From CAYPHA01 sp964410215 (lineage in GTDB: Bacteria; Calditrichota; Calditrichia; Calditrichales; CAYPHA01): 15,872 nt of DNA. A program made the translations under genes and the position numbers. Below are positions 1 through 8,178 of the stretch, piece by piece. The notes under the pieces are model-generated. The model searched no databases. It saw only the letters and a program-made list of their open reading frames with translations, and was not told the origin of the DNA. The DNA lies in assembly GCA_964410215.1 (NCBI GenBank), contig CAYPHA010000092.1, forward strand, positions 1 through 15,872, read 5' to 3'. Each line of letters begins with the position of its first letter. The stretch's first letter is position 1.

Positions 1-2826
1 GAAAAATTTCTGGTAGAAATATCCATGTTTAATACCGGCGTCTCTGATTTTTCATTGATATTTTACAATAAAGGCTGGTCAAGCGCCTCCGTTTTTCCCT
101 ATCGAAAACCGATCATCGGCAAAATGTTGGAAGAAATTTATCTGGAAATACCTGCGGATCAAACGGAAGGGCCGGTGCAGTTCCGGCTCCAGCGTACGGA
201 AAATAAAGAAATCCTGTTTAGCGGTCAGGTCGAAGCTTATCCTTATAGTGCCTTATTTTTGCAAAGCCCGCAAATTTACGTGATCCCTTCGAGTCATCAG
301 GATATCGCCTGGATGGATTCCCCGCAGCAATGTGTCGAGGACCGTGATAATCTGATCATCACTCCAGCTCTGGAACTTTTGTGCTCAAATCCTGACTACC
401 ATTACGATATTGAAGATGCTCTGATCATAAAAGAATACATGCAACGGAACCCTGAGCGCAAAGAAGAAATTAACAGCTATTGCAGCGAAGGGCGTTTGCT
501 GATCGGCGCAACCTACACACAGCCCTACGAAGGTGCAAACAGCGGTGAAGCCTTAGTCCGTCAGTTATATTTTGGCCGCAAGTGGCTGAAAAAGGCCTTG
601 CCGGGATGCGACACACGCGTGGCGAGCAGTCCGGATGTACCCGGCCGAACCATACAAATGCCGCAGATTTTAAAAAAAGCCGGCGTTGATTATCTTTTGA
701 TGAGCCGTTTCCGTCCTGGCTTTTTTCAGTTGGAGAGCCCGGATGGCAGCGGTGTGGTGGCATACTCAATGGGCCATTACTGGACGGGCAGTCAGTTCGT
801 TATGAAAAACGTCAGTGACCTTGACGGTTACCTGAAGGACGAGCAGACGTTCCTGAATACCTGGAAACCGTTCTACCGAAAACATAAGCTGGATCCCGTC
901 ATTCCGGCGCTGGCATCTTACGACATGAGCGCTCCCGTCGACTTCTCACCTCTGAAAAAACAGTTCGAAAATATTTCAGGTCATCTGTACACAAATGACG
1001 GTGTCATCAAACATGAAACTAAGCCCCCGCAATACGCAACCAGTCAAATAGCCATGGACAAGCTCCTGGCAACCAAGCCGCAATTGCCGCGCATTTCGGG
1101 AGAGCGACCCAATGTATGGTTGTATATTCACGGTCCGACCCATCATAAAGCGTTTTCCGCAGCGCGTGACGCTTCGGTTTTACTGCCTGCAGCGGAAAAA
1201 TTTAATACAATATACGCCCTGCTGAAAAATGATATGTCCGTCTATCCGCAGGATCAATTGAATGAAGGCTGGGAGGCACTGGTCTATCCCGATCACGGCT
1301 GGGGAGGCAAAAAAGGTGAGATAACGGATTACGTTTTTTATAACAAATTTGAACAGGCACGGCTGGCTGGAAAAAACATGCTCTATTCTGCATTGAAACG
1401 TATCGCCGGAATGGTCCAGATACCGGAAAATCATCCACAGGCATTAATTGTTTTTAATGATCTGGCGCGTGCGCGTAATGAAATCGTTGATACAGAACTA
1501 CGCTTTAAATCAGGGGCGGTTTATCAATTTCGACTGGAAGATTCAGAAAATCAAAGTGTCCCGTTTCAGGTAACATCACAAACCTTATACGAGGACGGCA
1601 GTATCAATAGGATTCAGATTTCATTTCTGGCAGAGCAGATTCCCTCCATCGGATACCGGACCTACTTTATTTTATCTGAAGATGAACATTCGAAGAATGA
1701 AGCGCTTTCAACAAGCGGCGGGACATTCGAAAACAATTATTACAAAATAACGTTTACCTCACGTGGCATTATACAGATTTATGATAAAGCACTGAAACAA
1801 AATCTGTTGAATACATCCAAATTCCTGGGCGGTGAAGTTTTTACAATGGCATCGGTCGGTAACGGTGCCGGCGAGTTCAGCGAGGTGCAGCAGCCGACCA
1901 TGGATGGGTTCGATAAACTGAGTCATTATGAAAATAGATGGCAGAAAATTCAATCCGGTCCGGTTTCGGTTACATTTCAGCTCGAACAGAAATTAGAACA
2001 TGCCACCATCCGGCAACATGTAACCCTGTATCATAATAAAAAACAGATCGACTTTGACACGGATATTATCGACTGGAATGGTACAAAAAGCCGTGAATTT
2101 CGCCAGGCATTTCCGCTGAATACGAAGGATGCGCAGATTGCTTACGAAGTCCCGTTCGGACAGGTGCGGGTTGGTATCGATGAGCTGGAGGGCGCAGCCG
2201 GGGAACGCTATGTGCAAAAATGTGCAGAAGTCCGTCCCCGGGAAGTGCGCAATTGGATGAGCAGTACGGATGATGAAAAGAAAGTAGTGCTCAGCTCCAG
2301 TGTGAATGTGATGGACTGGATCGATCCGACGGATGATCCGGTGGATTATCCGGTTCTGCAACCGGTATTATTAGCCAGTCGCCGAAGCTGTCATGGTGAG
2401 GGAAACTGGTACTTGCAGGAAGGTGACCATTCCTTCCATTTTTCACTTTTTTCAGGCAAATCCACTGAAAATACGGAGCAATTAGCCGTTGGCAGAAATC
2501 ATCCCTTGCAAACGATTCAAATCATGGATACGGATAAAAGCGAAGCACATCTGCCCCTGGTGAAGAGTTTTGTCCAGTGTGACAATGAGGATATAGCCAT
2601 CAGCACCATTAAAAAATGTGAAGATGATGACACTATTATTTTACGTTTTTATGAAAAAGGCATGCATGAATCCAATGCAACAATTGGTTTTTTTAAAGAA
2701 TTTAACGAAGCTGCAAGAACCAATCTGATCGAGGAAAATAGTGAATCTCTCTCTGACCAGGGATCAGAATTGAAAATAAAACTCATGCCCTGGTCCATAG
2801 AAACTTACAAACTAAGCTTTGAATGA
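1..2826 (+). CDS. GH38-type alpha-mannosidase, 5' end outside the window
   Basis: Likely hydrolyses alpha-mannosidic bonds with a zinc-dependent retaining mechanism. The first ATG is at base 25, but the frame is open from base 1 and has no good ribosome site there, so the true N-terminus is probably upstream and any signal peptide is unseen. Counting from that Met: residues 1-80 look like a small beta domain. The catalytic barrel begins with SSHQDIAW, where H91 and D93 fit the zinc-binding HxD of GH38. SPDVPG carries D204 at the family nucleophile position, followed by a GH38-like MPQILKKAGV helix. The IHGPTHH region (H369-H374) aligns with the family's conserved ElHrG segment. YPDHGWGG (D423, H424) sits where GH38 has its second zinc-ligand HD motif. 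Residues about 490-933 are the beta-rich C-terminal region, ending PWSIETYKL. Family assignment is good; mannose specificity is inferred from family and from the GH92 gene downstream. Confidence 0.85.
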   Translation, partial: EKFLVEISMFNTGVSDFSLIFYNKGWSSASVFPYRKPIIGKMLEEIYLEIPADQTEGPVQFRLQRTENKEILFSGQVEAYPYSALFLQSPQIYVIPSSHQDIAWMDSPQQCVEDRDNLIITPALELLCSNPDYHYDIEDALIIKEYMQRNPERKEEINSYCSEGRLLIGATYTQPYEGANSGEALVRQLYFGRKWLKKALPGCDTRVASSPDVPGRTIQMPQILKKAGVDYLLMSRFRPGFFQLESPDGSGVVAYSMGHYWTGSQFVMKNVSDLDGYLKDEQTFLNTWKPFYRKHKLDPVIPALASYDMSAPVDFSPLKKQFENISGHLYTNDGVIKHETKPPQYATSQIAMDKLLATKPQLPRISGERPNVWLYIHGPTHHKAFSAARDASVLLPAAEKFNTIYALLKNDMSVYPQDQLNEGWEALVYPDHGWGGKKGEITDYVFYNKFEQARLAGKNMLYSALKRIAGMVQIPENHPQALIVFNDLARARNEIVDTELRFKSGAVYQFRLEDSENQSVPFQVTSQTLYEDGSINRIQISFLAEQIPSIGYRTYFILSEDEHSKNEALSTSGGTFENNYYKITFTSRGIIQIYDKALKQNLLNTSKFLGGEVFTMASVGNGAGEFSEVQQPTMDGFDKLSHYENRWQKIQSGPVSVTFQLEQKLEHATIRQHVTLYHNKKQIDFDTDIIDWNGTKSREFRQAFPLNTKDAQIAYEVPFGQVRVGIDELEGAAGERYVQKCAEVRPREVRNWMSSTDDEKKVVLSSSVNVMDWIDPTDDPVDYPVLQPVLLASRRSCHGEGNWYLQEGDHSFHFSLFSGKSTENTEQLAVGRNHPLQTIQIMDTDKSEAHLPLVKSFVQCDNEDIAISTIKKCEDDDTIILRFYEKGMHESNATIGFFKEFNEAARTNLIEENSESLSDQGSELKIKLMPWSIETYKLSFE

Positions 2827-2937
2827 TCAGATTAGCATATTCGAATCCATCTAATTTAGAAACAGAGTTATTGTCTAGTTTGGGATATTGCAATACAATC
2901 CACCGCGCAGAATTGAAACTGCTTTTGGAGCATGGAT

Positions 2938-4821
2938 ATGAAAATTATTTCTAAGTTTTTTGCAGAAAACTACGACTTCCGCAAAACTGCTGTGAATGTT
3001 CTGAAAAGTTCAGGGAAAATGGCGAATGGAATAGCCCTGGTCAGTCTGCTGTTTCAGGTTTACGCGGGTGCAGCGGATCCGTCGCTGAGCGCGTTTAGAA
3101 GTGAGTACCCGCTTAATCCGGTACGCGGGTATACATTCCTTGGTACTGAGAAATCAACTTATCATGTCGATAGCCTGTACCGGGAATTTCACCGGAATTT
3201 GCCGGGTGTGCCCGTCAATAAACCGTATGTATTACCCGATGGGCGCATCGATGCCTGGTTTAATCCCGGTGAACATGTCTTATGGGTAGCGGAGGCAATG
3301 AAGTCGGGACATTACGAATTTAGTCTTGTTGACGGTTATCTTCCCGCCGTGTGGTATCTCTATCACAAAGAAGGAACAGAGTTGACTTGCGAAATGACGG
3401 CATTTGCCGTTGATGGAGAGGCGCCCGGTTCAATTTTTATTCATGTATCCCTGGTGGAAAGGAACGGTGTAAAAGAAAAATCGGCACAATATTTTAAAGT
3501 AGGTACGAAAACCCCATCAACAAAATCTGAATTCGATGCTGCATTGAATAGTTTGCGGAAATATTGGGAGGCATTTTTCGCATCGGGAGCGCAAATTCCG
3601 ATTCCTGATCCCGGGGTGCTGAATGCAAGCAAAGCCTCGATCATTCGTGCATTGATTACATACACGGGCGACAATCCCCACTATGGTGTCGGCGCCTATG
3701 GTCACTCCATGCATGACGGTTTCCCGCCTACGACAATTGCTTTGGTGCATTGCCTTTTGGATTGGGGACAGGAAACCATGGCCTTTCGCGTTATGACCAA
3801 CTATTTCGATGATTTCATCTGTCCTGAAGGAGAAATCCTGTATTACGGCCCGTCCATAGCGGAGTACGGTCAGTTCCTTTGGCTGACCCGCATGTGTATG
3901 GAAGCGGGTGCCGAGCAGGAATGGATTGGTCATCTCCGTCCTAAGCTGGAAGCCATCCGGCAGCGGCTGTGGGCCGGGCAAGCCGAAGGGCCAGGCGGTC
4001 TCATTTACGGAGGTCCAGAAGCAGACAAGCGCATGGATGAGGGTGTGTATTTTCACAATAACGGTTGGGCCTGGCGCGGTTTGCGTGACATTGCCCCCCT
4101 TCTCGGACATACAAAGGAGGATAAGCGCTGCGAGGCTTTCAAAAATATTATCCTTGAGGCCATCGAAAAGGTTACAGACAGGAGCGGATCAATTCCTTTC
4201 ATTCCACCCATGGCAGAGAAGACTGAATTCAACATCATGACGCCATTTGATTCTTTGACTCCGGGCGATTTTGAAAGCTATACGAATTACCGCTATTGGC
4301 CGGAACTGATGTCGAGCGGCATCCTTTCACGGAAACAGATGCAGGCGATTATCGACTATCGCAAAAATTACCGGGGTGAAATTGCGGGTATGACACGTTT
4401 CTGGGGCCACGCCGATAACTGGCCGATTGCAGAGTACGCCATGGGTCTGATGGACTTAGGAAAAACGGATGAGGTTAAAAAAGTACTATATAGCCATTTG
4501 GCCGGGCATATGACACCCGAGACCTGGACTGCCTATGAGCAGGTAGATATCAAGGGATCACCGTACCGGGGAATCAAAGCCGATTATTGTGTACCATCGC
4601 AGTTAGTGGCACCGCGTCTTGCGGCATGGTTGTGGGGAAAGAATGGCCCGGCGACAAAAGCGTACAATATGCGCAGTGTGAAACCAAAATCAATCCATGT
4701 GGATGGAAAATTGGACGAGAATGCCTGGATCAAAGAATACTGGTTGAGTTGGGCTAATCCCAGCGTGGAAATGCCGGATTATCATGTTCCATCAGCATTT
4801 GGCGTTCTAACGTGTGAATAG
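2938..4821 (+). CDS. Six-hairpin-type glycosidase-like exported protein with truncated CBM9-like tail
   Basis: Probable (alpha/alpha)6-barrel glycoside hydrolase of unknown substrate, 627 residues. ATG 2938 is preferred because GGAG at 2927-2930 lies 7 bases upstream; ATG 2932 is only one base from it. A hydrophobic stretch after residue 28 (MANGIALVSLLFQ... to AGA-AD) looks like a signal peptide, but its leader is unusually long; ATG 3019 would give a standard-length signal yet has a poor ribosome site. Residues about 45-210 are beta-rich. About 215-570 is helical with six-hairpin features: YGHSMHDGFPP (D260) and FWGHADNWPIAEYAMG (H491, D493) are candidate active-site segments. From about residue 580, IHVDGKLDENAW resembles the opening strand of a CBM9-type sugar-binding domain, but the protein stops about 30 residues later. 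The 105-base gap to the GH38 gene suggests shared function, not proven co-transcription. GH78-, GH63- or trehalase-like assignments cannot be separated by eye. Confidence 0.72.
   Translation: MKIISKFFAENYDFRKTAVNVLKSSGKMANGIALVSLLFQVYAGAADPSLSAFRSEYPLNPVRGYTFLGTEKSTYHVDSLYREFHRNLPGVPVNKPYVLPDGRIDAWFNPGEHVLWVAEAMKSGHYEFSLVDGYLPAVWYLYHKEGTELTCEMTAFAVDGEAPGSIFIHVSLVERNGVKEKSAQYFKVGTKTPSTKSEFDAALNSLRKYWEAFFASGAQIPIPDPGVLNASKASIIRALITYTGDNPHYGVGAYGHSMHDGFPPTTIALVHCLLDWGQETMAFRVMTNYFDDFICPEGEILYYGPSIAEYGQFLWLTRMCMEAGAEQEWIGHLRPKLEAIRQRLWAGQAEGPGGLIYGGPEADKRMDEGVYFHNNGWAWRGLRDIAPLLGHTKEDKRCEAFKNIILEAIEKVTDRSGSIPFIPPMAEKTEFNIMTPFDSLTPGDFESYTNYRYWPELMSSGILSRKQMQAIIDYRKNYRGEIAGMTRFWGHADNWPIAEYAMGLMDLGKTDEVKKVLYSHLAGHMTPETWTAYEQVDIKGSPYRGIKADYCVPSQLVAPRLAAWLWGKNGPATKAYNMRSVKPKSIHVDGKLDENAWIKEYWLSWANPSVEMPDYHVPSAFGVLTCE
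4675..4821 (+). other. Truncated CBM9-like domain at the end of the six-hairpin gene
   Basis: The last 48 codons begin with VKPKSIHVDGKLDENAW, which fits the opening strand and the D-G-x-L-D-x-x-W signature of CBM9-type domains, and continue to a strand-like SAFGVLTC just before the stop. A complete domain of this type needs about 150-200 residues. Reading past the TAG in the same frame meets a second stop within eight codons. The alternative frame (about 4811-4915) is open for about 30 codons but does not look like CBM9. The following 94 bases are AT-rich and have no gene. A deletion is likelier than a simple frameshift. Confidence 0.4.
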
Positions 4822-4915
4822 TCGTATCGAAATAGAGGCTGAGAAGTCATTTAAAACCGGATTTTTATCAATAGGATTAATATGTTACTATTATAGAATG
4901 GGAACAATAATATAA
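4822..4915. other. AT-rich gap before the five-gene run
   Basis: This 94-base stretch has no convincing coding content. A TATTAT (4889-4894) could act as a -10 element for the phosphoesterase gene, but I see no -35 element at good spacing. It is a plausible place for the promoter of the 4916-14167 run only by position. Confidence 0.2.
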
Positions 4916-5953
4916 ATGAAAAAACCAAACTCAGTTGCATCTAAAAAAGTTAACCGCCGTTCATTTATAACCCGTACATCGCTATTTGCTGCGGGAGTAT
5001 ATTTAATGCCATTGCACAGCTACGGCAGACAAACGGAAACGGATGTGACGTTTTTTGTAGTCGGCGATACGCATTTTGATCCGCCGCCGGAAACCGATCA
5101 GTACTACCATGTGGTGGCGATGAACAAACTGGGTAAACAGGACCGTGTCTGGCCGGAAACCATTAACGGTAAACCAACCGGATTTGAAGGAAAGGGGCAA
5201 ACAATACAGCCAGCGGCGGGTGTTGTGCTGGTCGGCGATATCACCGACAAGGCGGATCCGACAGCCCTGGCATTGCTCAAAAACCGGTATGAAATGGGAC
5301 CGGCACCGAAACAGATTCATTATCCGATCTACGTGGGTCTGGGAAATCATGACCTTGATCCGGACGGACCGGAAGATGATCCGGAATTTCACCGTAAGAT
5401 GATGTGGAGTTATGTGGAAGAACGCCATAAAGGTGCACAGGCCCCGGTTCCCGTAACCCATTTTGATCCGGTATCGCGCAACTATTCCTGGGACTGGGGG
5501 AAACTGCACCTGGTCCAGTGTCAACGGTATGCGGGTGAAACGGACAAAGGACAGACCAACAGTCTGCCCTGGCTTCGGTCGGATCTCGAAAAATACGCTT
5601 CAGACGGCCGGCCGGTGGTCCTTTTTCAGCATTATGGATTTGACAAATGGGCCCTGGGCTGGTGGACGGAAGAGGAACGGCAAGCACTCAAAACCATCCT
5701 CGATGATTATAATGTAATTTCAATTTTTGCCGGACATGCCCATGTGGCCATGAACCTGGAATGGCAGGGGTATCCCATTTTACAGGTGAACAATGCCTGG
5801 CCGGAAATCGGCAAGGGTAACAATGACGGCAACGGCTCCTTTCTGATGGTGCGTATTAGCGATTCTTTTATGGATGCCGTCACCTGCCGCTGGGTCAATG
5901 ATAAAGGTGATACAGAGTTTGTAGAACCTTTTTTTACAAAAAGACTAGAATGA
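4916..5953 (+). CDS. Tat-exported calcineurin-like metallophosphoesterase
   Basis: Two-metal phosphomonoesterase or diesterase, 345 residues, predicted to act outside the cytoplasm. A twin-arginine signal is visible: NRRSFI (R14, R15) followed by a hydrophobic run to about residue 36, suggesting folding and metal loading before export. All calcineurin-like metal and catalytic motifs are present in order: GDTHF (D51, H53), GDITD (D108, D111), GNHD (N144, H145, D146), FQHYG (H239) and GHAH (H274, H276). The ribosome site is weak (GGGA 12 bases upstream) in an AT-rich leader. It opens the tight five-gene run and its stop overlaps the next gene's ATG, so the two are probably translationally coupled. 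Its setting among mannosidases suggests it removes phosphate from a glycan or sugar; that substrate is inferred, since this superfamily also includes nucleotide, lipid and phosphodiester hydrolases. Confidence 0.88.
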   Translation: MKKPNSVASKKVNRRSFITRTSLFAAGVYLMPLHSYGRQTETDVTFFVVGDTHFDPPPETDQYYHVVAMNKLGKQDRVWPETINGKPTGFEGKGQTIQPAAGVVLVGDITDKADPTALALLKNRYEMGPAPKQIHYPIYVGLGNHDLDPDGPEDDPEFHRKMMWSYVEERHKGAQAPVPVTHFDPVSRNYSWDWGKLHLVQCQRYAGETDKGQTNSLPWLRSDLEKYASDGRPVVLFQHYGFDKWALGWWTEEERQALKTILDDYNVISIFAGHAHVAMNLEWQGYPILQVNNAWPEIGKGNNDGNGSFLMVRISDSFMDAVTCRWVNDKGDTEFVEPFFTKRLE

Positions 5954-8121
5954 AGGGTGGTATTATATTGAGATCAATTCTACGATATACCAGGATTTGT
6001 ATCCTGTCCTTTTACCTGCCGCTGGTGATCAACGGGCAGGAAATGGAAACGACCTGTTTCCAGACTGCCAGTCCCTGGCATCCGAAAATCGATATACGCT
6101 CTGATGTAACTATCGTATATGGTGTAACACCGGATTTTGCTTCGAGGGTGCAAAGCTGGCGTGATCGCGGCTATGGCATTCACATGATGACCGGTTCGGC
6201 CTGGGGAGGTTACCAGGACTATTTCGAAGGGCGTTTCGATGGGAAGACGCACCCTGATGAAGGACAGGTGCAACGTGACGGTGAGACCATCTGGCACGGG
6301 CCCAGCGTTCCTTATATCGTTCCAACAGAGGGGTACCTGACCTACCTGAAATCACTGATCAAAACGGCCATCGATGAAGGTGTGACAACCATTCACCTGG
6401 AAGAACCGGAGTTCTGGAATCGTGCCGGATACAGCGAAGGATTTAAGAGGGAATGGCAACAGTACTATGGGCAACCGTGGCAGGCACAGCATGAATCACC
6501 AGCGGCAACGTATATGTCCAATAAACTGAAATATCATTTGTATATACGTGCATTAAGCGAACTGTTTACATACGCGAAAGACTACGGTCGGCAAAGTGAC
6601 AGGGACATCCGCTGTTTTGTACCGACCCATTCGCTGCTCAATTATTCATCCTGGAATATCGTCAGTCCGGAAGCCGCCCTGGCCCATATTCCCGGACTGG
6701 ACGGTTTTATCGGTCAGGTATGGACCGGAACGGCGCGGGAGCCCAATTATTATGAAGGACGTGTTAAAGAACGAACCTTTGAAACCGCCTTCCTCGAATA
6801 TGGCTCCGTTGAAGCCATGACACGGCCGACTGGAAAACGCGTTTACTTTTTAACCGATCCCATTGAAGATAACCCTGATAAGACCTGGGAAGATTACAAA
6901 CTCAACTATGAAGCGACCTTCACAGCGCAGTTGATGTATCCACAGGTCGCACATTTTGAGGTTATGCCCTGGCCGCGACGCATTTTTTTCGGTGCATATC
7001 AGGTTGAAGGCAGCGCAGAACGTCAGACCATCCTGCCGGCATATGCGACGGAGGTTCTGATTCTGATCCAGACTTTAAATAATATGAAACAGGATCATAT
7101 TCACTTTCCCGGAACAAAAGGAATCTCTGTATTACAGTCTAATTCAATGATGTTCCAGAGTTTTCCTCATCATGATGGCTATGAGGATCCCTGGCTTTCT
7201 AATTTTTATGGTATGGCTTTGCCGCTTCTCAAACATGGAATACCTGTTAATATTGTGCAGATGGAACATCTGACCTATCCCGCTGCCCTGGATGATACGA
7301 AATTGCTCATTATGAGTTATGCAAATATGAAACCCCTGGAAGAAGCATATCATATGGTGATAGCCGATTGGGTAAAAAAGGGTGGCACATTGATCTATAG
7401 CTGCCGTGATAATGGTCCATTTCAGCATGTTCCGGAATGGTGGAACCAGGGTGAAATGAAATATGAAGCACCGGCTCATCATCTGTTTGAAAAAATGGGA
7501 CTCATTAATCCGGTCCGGAATGCGATTGTGAAAGTGGGGCAGGGCCATGTTTATCTCGGTAATAAAGATCCGAAAGAATACCTGATGACGGAAGGAGGGG
7601 GTAACGCGTTACGTACCATTGTCCGGCAGATATTCGCGCTTTCGGACCAGGCGAATCAATGGCAGGAAAAGAATGTTCTGCACCTGGAACGGGGCCCGTA
7701 CGATATCATCGCGGTTCTTGATGAGAGTATTTCAAGGGATCCCTATCAGGTGGAGGGCTCCCTGGTTGATCTTTTCAATCCGGATTTGCCCGTTCTTGAT
7801 TCCAAACGTATCGGCCCGGGTGAACGGAGCTTTTTATATAATCTGGATCGCGATCATACCGAAACAAGTGTTATCGCGGCGGCTTCCCGGGTTTATGAAG
7901 AACAGGTCTCCGGAAACCGTTACACGTTTACGATGACAGGGCCCGCTAAAACCGATGGAATTGCCCGGGTCCGTCTGCCCAGGAAACCGAAACAGGTTTC
8001 CATAAGCGATCAGGATAAGATACTGATATCCGACCGGTTTAACTGGGATGAACGGACAAAAACGGCCCTGATCCGCTATCCGAATAATCCTCAGGGCGTC
8101 AGTGTCGCTTTTGATTATTAA
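5950..8121 (+). CDS. Putative secreted TIM-barrel glycoside hydrolase of unassigned family
   Basis: A 723-residue exported protein that I cannot place in a named family. The N-terminal hydrophobic stretch ending near VINGQ is a probable signal peptide. Residues about 30-390 look like a (beta/alpha)8 barrel. Two acidic segments are spaced as in clan GH-A retaining enzymes: HLEEPEFW (E151/E152, candidate acid/base after strand 4) and HFEVMPWP (E337, candidate nucleophile after strand 7). Residues about 395-510 resemble the glutamine-amidotransferase-like (trimerisation) domain that follows the barrel in GH42-type enzymes, with a WVKKGGTLIYS strand. The rest is beta-rich. ATG 5950 overlaps the previous stop by 4 bases (ATGA). 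An in-frame TTG at 5968 is a serious alternative start: GAAGGGTGG at 5952-5960 sits 7 bases before it and it gives a shorter signal peptide. Sugar specificity is unknown. Confidence 0.7.
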   Translation: MKGGIILRSILRYTRICILSFYLPLVINGQEMETTCFQTASPWHPKIDIRSDVTIVYGVTPDFASRVQSWRDRGYGIHMMTGSAWGGYQDYFEGRFDGKTHPDEGQVQRDGETIWHGPSVPYIVPTEGYLTYLKSLIKTAIDEGVTTIHLEEPEFWNRAGYSEGFKREWQQYYGQPWQAQHESPAATYMSNKLKYHLYIRALSELFTYAKDYGRQSDRDIRCFVPTHSLLNYSSWNIVSPEAALAHIPGLDGFIGQVWTGTAREPNYYEGRVKERTFETAFLEYGSVEAMTRPTGKRVYFLTDPIEDNPDKTWEDYKLNYEATFTAQLMYPQVAHFEVMPWPRRIFFGAYQVEGSAERQTILPAYATEVLILIQTLNNMKQDHIHFPGTKGISVLQSNSMMFQSFPHHDGYEDPWLSNFYGMALPLLKHGIPVNIVQMEHLTYPAALDDTKLLIMSYANMKPLEEAYHMVIADWVKKGGTLIYSCRDNGPFQHVPEWWNQGEMKYEAPAHHLFEKMGLINPVRNAIVKVGQGHVYLGNKDPKEYLMTEGGGNALRTIVRQIFALSDQANQWQEKNVLHLERGPYDIIAVLDESISRDPYQVEGSLVDLFNPDLPVLDSKRIGPGERSFLYNLDRDHTETSVIAAASRVYEEQVSGNRYTFTMTGPAKTDGIARVRLPRKPKQVSISDQDKILISDRFNWDERTKTALIRYPNNPQGVSVAFDY

Positions 8122-8178
8122 TTCGGCCCCCCAAAAAAGTATAGAGCGTGGTTTTAAAAACGGGAGAGGTGCAAAGTG

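Noticed and set aside
2823..2954. A 43-codon open frame starting with ATG overlapping the GH38 stop (ATGA)
   Set aside because: The overlap looks like coupling, but the frame runs into the next gene's start, has no ribosome site of its own and its product resembles nothing.
3517..4110. Minus-strand frame over the six-hairpin gene
   Set aside because: The sense frame shows catalytic-domain-like motifs here; the antisense frame has no supporting signal.
4816..4915. Frameshift restoring the CBM9-like domain
   Set aside because: The alternative frame stays open for about 30 codons but the product does not resemble CBM9 strands, so a simple single-base error would not restore the domain.
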